From assembly GCA_037447655.1 (NCBI GenBank), contig JBBHKE010000985.1, positions 124,001 to 188,000 on the forward strand: a DNA stretch of 64,000 nt, given 5' to 3'. Source of the stretch: Zygnema cylindricum. Lineage: Eukaryota > Streptophyta > Zygnematophyceae > Zygnematales > Zygnemataceae. Below are positions 57,601 through 64,000 of this stretch, in pieces (positions within the stretch are counted from its first letter, which is position 1; each line of letters opens with the position of its first letter). Below the pieces are notes generated by a model. That model was given only the letters and a program-made list of their open reading frames with translations, did not search any database and had not been told where the DNA came from. Made by a program: the position numbers and the translations under genes.

Positions 57601-60600
57601 CGGAATATGCAGAATTTGAATAAGGTACGGAATGCACGGAGTGTAGGAGTGGAAGAACTGTATAGACGGTACATTAAGGATAGGATTTTTTAGGGAGAGG
57701 CCTCTCGCTCCCTCCCTCTCCACCACTTCCCTCACCCGCTCTCCCCCTCTTCCCTCTCAATCCCTTCGTCTTCCCTTTTGCCCCTTTCACCTTGTCACCC
57801 TTTATCTCTCTCTACCTCTCCCGCTATCCCTCTATCTCCCTCTTTCTCTTTCCCCAACTCTCCCTCTCGCCGATTTCCCCCCCCACATTTGATTAGTAGC
57901 CCTCTCTGTCGAACCCGCATCTCCTCTTGCTTCCTTACCCTTTTTCGATATAAATTCCTGTAAATTTTTATAATAATGTTTCCCTCAATAAAAATCAAAA
58001 TCATGAATGAAAGTAAAATTTTGATTTTTTTAACATTTAATGCGGTAAACTATTGTTTGCAAAAAACCATTTCCGTTTAGACCACATTTTTTATGCGTAA
58101 AACAACCATAGTGTCATGATCTTACAAGGTTTGTAGGGATGTCGATGTAGGGATGGGATGGGATGTAAGGGTTATTGAGTATTCATTATCAACTACCACT
58201 TACAAATTATTACTTATAAATTTCTAAAATATTAATTATTAAACATTTATCATCAATCACTAATTATTGACTATTAATTGATAATTATTATACGGTAAGT
58301 TTTAATTATCAACTATAAAGTATTACTTATCAAGTATGATGTATCAATTATTAAATATCGAATTTCAGTTATTGGTTATATATTATTGAAAAGTAAAGTA
58401 CTCATGATTATTTATTTAGTATTGATTATTAAGTATTATATTTAGAAAACTGATTATTAAATATTAAACAGTAATTTTGAAGTATTAATGAAGTGTGGCT
58501 TATTCAGTTTTAAATAAAAAAAATTGAATGTTAAATTTTGATATTAACTATCAAGCGTTAGTTATTACGTATTAGTTATTCATCAATAATTATAAAATAC
58601 TAAATATTAAATGTTGTTTTTTACCTATAAATTATTCTCACTAAGTATTAAGTATTAATTACCAAACATCAAATGATGATTATTATGTATTAGTACTAAG
58701 TATTAAATATTGAGTATTGACGATCATGTAATAAGTAAAAAACAATGTCTCTACCTTTGCTTCTCCCTCTGCATCCGCCTTTCCTCCCATCTCTCCCTCG
58801 CTCTACGTCTCCCCTTTACCCATTTTCCCTATCTCTATAACACCCACTCCCTTTCTCCGTGTCTCCCCCACTCCTACTTTTCTCGCCTATTTTCCCTCTT
58901 CTTTTAACACCCTCTCCTATCACACGCGCCCTCTCTCTCCCTCTCCACCTTTCTACCCCTCTCTCGCTTCTCTCTCTCCATCCATTTCCCTCGCCCTCCC
59001 TATTTTTCTCCTCTTCTCGGCCTCTCCCTCTCTTCTCACGTCCTTCACCCCCTTACCTATTTTCCCTCTCGTGCCCCTCCCCTCTGCCTCACTTTTTATG
59101 CGTAACACAATCAGAATGTCATTTTTCTTACAAGTATTGGAGGGATGTCAGTTTACCGATGGACGATGGACGATTCCACTCAAGTTGTTGTAATGTAAAT
59201 ACCTGTGACAATAGATACCCATAAAGTCATTCAGATTAAAAAAACACTAGAATGAAAACAAATATAAAAAAAAACAAAAACAACTGTTTACAATTTTCAA
59301 ACACGTAATTGCATTTGCTTACCTCTCCCCTCTCTTCTACCCCCACTTGCTCTCCTTCCCTTTTACATCTTTGCCACATTTTACCACTTGTTGTTTCTAT
59401 TTTCATCAAAATAAAATGATATCACTTAAATTTTAATAATTAACTTTCAATATATGGAAAACAAAACAAATAGCATAATTTTATACCATAAAACTATTTC
59501 CAAAAATATATAAATATTTATTATTGTTATTATTATTATTATTATAAATAGCTATTTTTAACATCAATGTAATTATTATTATTACTTCTTATATTATTAT
59601 AATTATGATTGTTTTTATGATTATTATTTATAATATTACTCATCAATTTTTTAATCTTTATTATTTCTATTTTATTCATTATTGTTTATTGTCTTTATTA
59701 TTGTTTATCATTATTATTATTATTTTACATGTTTTTATTACTAGTAGTATTTATATGATTATTATTATTAACTGTTCAAAATTGAAAAATAAATAACTAA
59801 TTTTCAATTATTAGTTATAAATTATCAGCTATTAATTATCAATTATGAATCATTTATTATTAGTTATTATCAATTACCTATTTTTAATTATTAATCATCA
59901 GTTATCACATGTTATTACTTATTGTTACGTCTTAAGTATGAATCATGAACTATTGATTACTAAGTGTGAAAATTATTTTTTAAGAATTAACAATTGATTA
60001 TTGATTATTAATTATACAATACTAAGTGTCGATTGTCTAGTATTAATTCGTGATGATTAATTTTAAAGTATCAATTTCTTAGTAATAAGCATAAATTTTT
60101 TATTTTTATTCTTGAGTTTTAGGTTTTAACTATTTAGCATAAATAATTAAACCATTAATCATTGATTATAAATTATTGAGTATGTGTTAAATATTTGACT
60201 ATAAAGTATTAATTGTTGATTTTTATTAACTCTTAAATTTGAGGTTACAGATATTAAGTATTAGTTATTAATTATCACTTATAAGGGTATTAGATTATCA
60301 ATTTTAATCATTGGAAATTCAATATTAAGAATTTTGTTATTATTAATTTTTAATTATTAAGCATTAAATGTTAAGTAAAGAGTTTTAAGGACTAATTAAA
60401 GAATATCAGATATTACTTATGAGTTGAGTAACGACAAGGCATTAAGTATTAATTGCTCAATATAAAGTAATGTGTATGTTATTACATGTTAATTATTAAA
60501 TTTGAAGTAAATATTTATGATTAGTTACTGATCGTAAATTACTAAGTACTAATTGTTAAATATTCATTATTAATTATCAAGTATCAATTATTACATATTA

Positions 60601-62676
60601 TTAGCAACGTTTTAAGTGTTCATTAATGATAACTACGTATAGATATTGAAAAGATAATTAATCAACATTAAGAAATAGTTTTTACGCATAAACTACTAAG
60701 AATTCATTATTACAAATCAAAAAATAATAAGAAACACTTGTAATTCGCTATTAAATATTGAATATTGATAATTAAGTATTGATTTTCTATTATCATTTAT
60801 TGAATAATTAAACCAGCTCCCTTTCCCTCACCCTCGCCCTACGCCTCTCCTCCCCCTCTCCCTCTCCCTCTCCCTCTCCCTCTCTTTCACCGCTCAACCT
60901 CTATCCCCCCTATCTCCCCCTCTCTCTACCTCCCTCCCCTTCACTTTAGTTTTTTTCACCCCTTTCCCTTTCCGTCTCCCACTCCCATCTTTCTATCCCC
61001 TATCGTCTCCCCCTCCTTACCCCTCTCTCTCACGCTTACTTTCTCTCAACCTCTCTCACTCTCTCCCTCTTTCCTCTCTTCCTCTCTCCCTTGTTTTGTC
61101 TCTCTCTCTCTCCGTTTCTCCTCCTCACCTTTCCCTTATTCTCCACTCACGCTCTCCCCAACTTCCCATCTCCCCAGCTCTTCATCTCTCCCTCTTTCCT
61201 CCTCTCCCTCTCCCCCCCTATCTCTGCACTTCACTCCCTCTCTCGCCTCCCTGTTTGCTCCTCCCTCACTCGCTCTGAACTCCCTGCCCCTAACCCTCTA
61301 CCTCTCCCATTTACCCTCCCTCTCAATCCCTCCCTCTCCCCCAATCCACTCCAATCCTCGCATCCTCCTCTCCATCTACCCCTCTCCCCATCTCCTCTTA
61401 TTCCTGTGCACCCTTTCTAGCTTCCTCCTCCCCCCCAATTGGCCCTCCCTCTTCCTCAGATCCTCCCCTCTCTCTCTCCCTTTCCCTCCCTCTCCCTCAC
61501 CTACTGTTCCACTCTCTCTTTCTCACATTCACGCTCCTTTTTTCTCCCTCATTCCCTCTCCCTTCGTCCCCATATCCTTCTCCCCCCCTTCCCCCCTCCC
61601 CCTCTCCCATTTACCCCTCCCCGTCCTCTTTTCCCGCCCCCTCCTTCTCTCCTTATCCCACTTCCTCACCCTCTCTTCTCCGGTTTCTCTCACCGTCCTC
61701 TCTTCCCCCACCGCCACTCTCTCATCGTTCTCCCTATTCTCCTCCCACACACCCTCATCCGTCCACTCCCCTTCCCCCTTTACCTCAGCCTTTTCATATC
61801 CCTCTTCCTCTTCCTATCTATCTCTCCCTCTAACCCTTCCTCTCCCCCTCTCCCCCTCTGCCCCCCTCCCCGCCTCCTTTAATCCTCTGCCTCTCTCCCC
61901 TATCCTTCTCTCGCCCTATCCCTCTCTCCCTCTCTCATCTGCTTAGGCTCTCACCCTTACCTCCTCTCCCCCTCTCCCCTCTTTCCTTTCCCCCCTACTG
62001 TCCTTCTCTCCCTCTACCTCTGTCCTCTCAACAAACAAACTACAAAACCGATAGTGTGACATTCTTTTGAAAAGTTTGTAATTAAGTTATTTTATACGAT
62101 TACACACTAATAGGGATGCAACCATCCAAAAATGTTCTTTCCAGATTTAGCTTTGCGGAAAAGTTTAGACTTCAAGAAATTGTTTATTAGAGTAATTTTG
62201 ATCGCACTATGTAAACTAGTGCGAAGGAGGATGAAACCAAAGAGCGTAGACCTCTAAAAAAAATTGATGAAAACTTTGTGTAAACTGTTGAAAAAAATCA
62301 TCTTCCAGTTTCAATACTCCTTTTCATCATTCATCTTTTAAACCAAATTTCCGCCTCCCCAACTCTCGCGTAGATGTTGTCTTTCCCTTTCAACCTCTTT
62401 CTCTTTCCACTAAATAGAAATTTTTTCTTTTAGTGTTGCGTAGTAATCAAATTCGACGGTGATACATCGCCATTTTGTATATCATAATATCCGGAAGTCC
62501 AAAACTTGACATATATCGGTTTTGCCTATAAATAACCGATATTATTTTTAACCATTTAGACCAACTTTTTGATGCGTAAAACAACCAGAGTTTCATGATC
62601 TTACAAGTTGTTTAGGGATGTCAATTGGCCGATGGACGATGGAACGCTTCCACTCAACTGGTTGTAAGATATATCT
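51416..62676 (-). CDS. Locus B: multi-exon LRR-EGF gene (partial, tandemly expanded)
   Basis: From its 5' side, the minus strand carries LRR exons at 62676-62605, 59202-59132 (71 nt, broken), a remnant at 58150-58126, 54293-54222 and 53067-52996, then the 278-nt Cys-cap/EGF exon at 51693-51416. Three LRR exons are exactly 72 nt in phase 2-2 with TGTCACAG-type acceptors and GTAAG donors. Introns are 1.3-5 kb and filled with pyrimidine tracts (on plus) and AT arrays. The order and phase match locus A, so the two are paralogues. The middle part has been enlarged by tandem duplication. If exons 59132 and 58126 are skipped, one frame is kept throughout. The expected product is a secreted or cell-surface LRR-EGF protein; no signal peptide, membrane or kinase exon was found. 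Confidence 0.72.
52996..53067 (-). CDS. LRR exon B1 (72 nt, diverged)
   Basis: Exactly 72 nt between TGTCACAG and GTAAG. It encodes GLNNNQFTVIFPWTIGLLTS followed by LEW: the core Leu/Asn/Gly positions are kept but the IPSSIG segment has changed to FPWTIG. Open frame and splice sites are intact despite many substitutions. Confidence 0.82.
53840..54180 (+). repeat. Pyrimidine tract beside LRR exon B2
   Basis: CTCTCCCTC-type DNA lying just downstream (in gene sense) of the exon at 54222-54293. It has a close counterpart at 58745-59095. Confidence 0.85.
54222..54293 (-). CDS. LRR exon B2 (72 nt)
   Basis: Exactly 72 nt between TGTCACAG and GTAAG, encoding YLHYNKLSGIVPSSIGQMTS followed by LRY. 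Its last two bases are GT instead of TT, which makes the junction codon Val rather than Leu. The duplicated partner is at 59132-59202. Confidence 0.85.
54560..56100. repeat. Degenerate TTAATTATTAAG array (unit 1)
   Basis: More than 1 kb made of short words such as TTAATTATTAAGTATTAA in irregular order, almost without G or C, beginning with a (TA)n run at 54571-54620. The same kind of array is at 53330-53835, 58160-58740 and 59420-60805. Confidence 0.85.
55319..55538. mobile_element. MITE F (subfamily II), absent from duplicate unit 2
   Basis: Flanked by TA, with ends CACCGTGAATCGGTATTGGCG and CGCGAATAACGATTCACGGTG. The interior resembles MITE C (25949). The matching position in unit 2 (about 60220-60230) reads straight through without it. 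Confidence 0.85.
56105..57065 (+). repeat. Long pyrimidine tract (unit 1)
   Basis: Nearly pure C/T on plus, hence G/A in the sense strand of locus B. Its counterpart is at 60810-62030. Confidence 0.9.
57474..57580. mobile_element. hAT-like end relic within the duplicated unit
   Basis: TTAGTGTTGCGTAGTAATAAAA and GACATATATCGGTTTTGCCG resemble the TAGTGTTGTGTATCGG ends at 11756 and 26186. The same relic is present at about 62435-62550, so it predates the tandem duplication. Confidence 0.4.
58126..58150 (-). pseudogene. Truncated LRR exon at the duplication breakpoint
   Basis: Only the last ~25 nt of an LRR exon (with GACATCCCTAC and the GTAAG donor) remain, preceded on the minus strand by TCCCATCCCATCCC and then AT-array DNA. 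The downstream flank with GGTTGTTTTACGCATAAAAA matches the intact cassette at 62605, so the exon was cut when the two units were joined. Confidence 0.78.
59132..59202 (-). pseudogene. LRR exon B3 with 1-nt deletion (71 nt)
   Basis: Flanks, acceptor (TGTCACAG) and donor (GTAAG) are the same as for exon B2. One base is missing in the segment encoding IVPSS (GTTCCATC in B2, GTCCATC here), so the exon is 71 nt and would shift the frame if spliced in. Either a pseudo-exon, skipped in the mRNA, or a sequencing error. Confidence 0.82.
60810..62030 (+). repeat. Long pyrimidine tract (unit 2)
   Basis: Nearly pure C/T on plus for 1.2 kb. The 147-codon and similar frames inside are composition artefacts. 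Confidence 0.9.
62605..62676 (-). CDS. LRR exon B4 (72 nt), most 5' exon seen in locus B
   Basis: Exactly 72 nt, encoding DISYNQLSGSVPSSIGQLTS followed by LNN, with donor GTAAG. Its acceptor reads TTTTTATAG rather than TGTCACAG, the only copy to differ. The flank GGTTTTGTGGATGCCTAT is the standard cassette flank. Confidence 0.83.
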
Positions 62677-62679
62677 CTA

Positions 62680-63030
62680 TAAAAATAGGCATCCACAAAA
62701 CCAATTATAAAAACAAAATTTAAATAAAAAACAAACATCGAGGGAGAATAAAATCTCATTTACAATATTCAAAACTCCTACTTGTTTATATGCGGCCGCC
62801 CTTCCCTCTCTTTTTAACATCTTCCCGCCTCCTCCCCAACTCCACTTCCCCCCTTCCTTCCACCCTCCACCTCAATTTTTCTCTTATCGAAAAAAAAAAA
62901 AAACCATAAATCACCATTTTTTAATTTTACAAATAAAATCAATGTATAAATAACCAGAATTTATAACCAGAAACTAATGCCAGAAATAAGTAAAATCAAA
63001 TTCTAATGGTCGATGCAGAAAAAAAAAAAA
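62680..63030. other. Cassette flank and AT-rich spacer
   Basis: Contains the conserved upstream flank of the LRR cassette, a short pyrimidine patch (62800-62875) and poly(A) runs at 62888 and 63018-63032. No gene. Confidence 0.5.
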
Positions 63031-63034
63031 AACC

Positions 63035-63691
63035 TTGGCGGTTGGTAGTTTAATGTATTTGAGTGTAGGCACGCGTCCGGATATTGCGGCCGCGGTGTCA
63101 GTTGTCACTTGTTATTGCAACGCTCCAAAAAAGAATTATTGGGAGGCAATGAAACCGATATTTTGCTATTTGGTTGGTACGATCGACTTTGGCTTGGTGT
63201 ATGCGTCCAAAAGGGACTCTTTGCAATGTATCGGTTATTGCGACGCAGATTGGGGTGGAGATTTTGACAGTGGAAAATCCACGTCAGGGTACGCATTCAT
63301 TTTGGGCGGCGCGGCAGTATCTTGGAGTTCGCGGCTTCAACCTACGGTTGCGCTAAGTTCCACGGAGTCAGAGTACATGTCTGCATGTCATACTGCAAAG
63401 GCATGTGTGTGGATCAAGGAGATGCTTGGTGAGTTGGGCGTTGTAATTGGTTTCTTGCGGATTCTTACTGACAGCATGAGTTCGATGGCGCTTGAGAAAA
63501 ATCCGGTCTTTCACAAGCGAACAAAACATATTCCTATCCAGTGGCATTTTGTACGCAATTTGGTTGTTGCGAAGGAGATTGAGTTTACGTACATGCCGAC
63601 TTTGGAGGAGGCCGCAGATATGTTGACTAAGGCGGCGGTTTATTACGTACTTTTACGTGGACGACCTAAGTTAGGTTTATTTTCAGTTTGA
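63035..63691 (+). pseudogene. Copia reverse transcriptase end and RNase H
   Basis: An open frame of 218 codons without an ATG at its left edge: AVGSLMYLSVGTRPDIAAAV (end of reverse transcriptase), then CDADWGGDFDSGKSTSGYAF, WSSRLQPTVALSSTESEYMS and TKHIPIQWHFVRN (RNase H), ending in TGA at 63689-63691. Catalytic Asp and Glu are present. The frame is intact but everything upstream is missing; the break falls at a 14-15-base poly(A) run. Bases 63690-63718 hold two purine runs, the second abutting the LTR. Confidence 0.9.
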
Positions 63692-63718
63692 GAGGGGGTT
63701 TCACAATGAGAGGGGAAT

Positions 63719-64000
63719 TGTTAGGATCTTTGTGAAACGGCGTCTCAGTTTTGTTGACGCCCATTATTATTATATCGTTTTTGTTTTCTCTGATTTAGTT
63801 CATTAATTGGTTTAGTTGCTTCAGTATTCCTAAGAATATTGTTTTCTTTTATAAAATCCACGCTGGCCTTCACCTTCTTGCCGATGCACTTTCAGCATCG
63901 CGTGGAAATTTTATCTTTGTAGAAATATTCCAAGACCTGTGGATTGATCTTTTATCTTCCAGACGACGGTCTTTCACTTTGACTGATCACCCTTGTTTAA
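63719..64000 (+). repeat. Start of a Copia 3' LTR (cut by window end)
   Basis: TGTTAGGATC follows the purine run GAGAGGGGAAT directly. A TATA-like TTTTATAAAATCC lies near 63848. It is different in sequence from the two other LTR families in the window. Confidence 0.75.

Larger units (their letters stand above)
53330..58160. repeat. Tandem duplication, unit 1 (two LRR cassettes)
   Basis: The order AT array (53330-53835), pyrimidine tract (53850-54180), LRR exon 54222-54293, AT array (54560-56100), pyrimidine tract (56105-57065), conserved block (57066-57580) and LRR exon remnant (58126-58150) repeats at 58161-62680. Matching points are offset by about 4.91-4.97 kb. Unit 1 has an extra ~480 bp (about 57581-58060, with a pyrimidine tract) and a MITE (55319) that unit 2 lacks. 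Confidence 0.88.
58161..62680. repeat. Tandem duplication, unit 2 (two LRR cassettes)
   Basis: Collinear with 53330-58160: AT array, pyrimidine tract (58745-59095), LRR exon 59132-59202, AT array (59420-60805), pyrimidine tract (60810-62030), conserved block with TTCTTTCCAGATTTAGC (62133) and LRR exon 62605-62676. It lacks the MITE and the ~480-bp insert of unit 1. Confidence 0.88.

Noticed and set aside
61091-61882. Frames of 109 and 147 codons in locus B intron
   Set aside because: Pyrimidine-tract artefact. The counterpart tract at 56105-57065 does not preserve the frame.

Overview
This window is a gene-poor, AT-rich stretch of a large eukaryotic genome. I infer a photosynthetic eukaryote, most likely a streptophyte (land plant or charophyte alga). 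The reasons are leucine-rich-repeat (LRR) exons with the plant-type consensus, plant-type Ty1/Copia elements, hAT relics and foldback MITEs. Brown algae also carry one-LRR-per-exon genes, so the lineage is not settled by sequence alone.

The most interesting content is a pair of related minus-strand loci, A (about 8.6-14.8 kb) and B (about 51.4-62.7 kb). Each holds single LRRs as isolated exons, nearly all exactly 72 nt with phase-2 introns on both sides. Each ends in a 278-nt exon that encodes a half LRR, a cysteine cap and a six-cysteine EGF-like module. The exons lie 0.2-5 kb apart inside recognisably shared intron flanks, so each exon plus flank behaves as a cassette. In locus B a unit of about 4.5-4.9 kb holding two LRR cassettes has been tandemly duplicated (53.33-58.16 and 58.16-62.68 kb). 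One breakpoint falls inside an LRR exon, one cassette has a 1-nt deletion, and a MITE sits in only one of the two units. The regions around the two EGF exons (6.8-9.4 and 49.0-52.2 kb) are themselves an old segmental duplication. I see no kinase or clear membrane exon, so the products may be secreted or cell-surface LRR-EGF proteins whose remaining exons I cannot recognise.

Most of the rest is mobile DNA. A complete Copia element on the minus strand (30343-36268) has LTRs of 837 and 806 bp, a 5-bp target duplication AACGT, a polypurine tract, and a primer-binding site matching the anticodon arm of initiator tRNA-Met (half-tRNA priming). Its gag-pol frame is unbroken by frameshifts over about 4.1 kb but carries three in-frame TGA codons. 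A second Copia family has a tandem LTR arrangement at 1-3573 and a solo LTR with target duplication ACTCT at 47365-48012. Further Copia relics lie at about 4.9-6.2, 16.7-17.4, 43.6-44.6 and 63.0-64.0 kb. Two hAT transposase relics (26.2-26.9 and 41.8-42.5 kb), six MITEs sharing a TA-flanked CACYGTG terminus, and a dispersed family with a CAGAGGTCGCAA end fill the spaces.

Between these lie long polypurine/polypyrimidine tracts (17.4-18.9, 21.5-22.1, 28.7-29.7, 42.5-43.1, 52.7-62.0 kb), a G-rich 22-bp minisatellite (22.66-24.08 kb) and degenerate TTAATTATTAAG arrays. I found no tRNA, rRNA or CRISPR features. Outside the LRR loci no ordinary host gene is supported; exon boundaries are inferred from splice consensus only.
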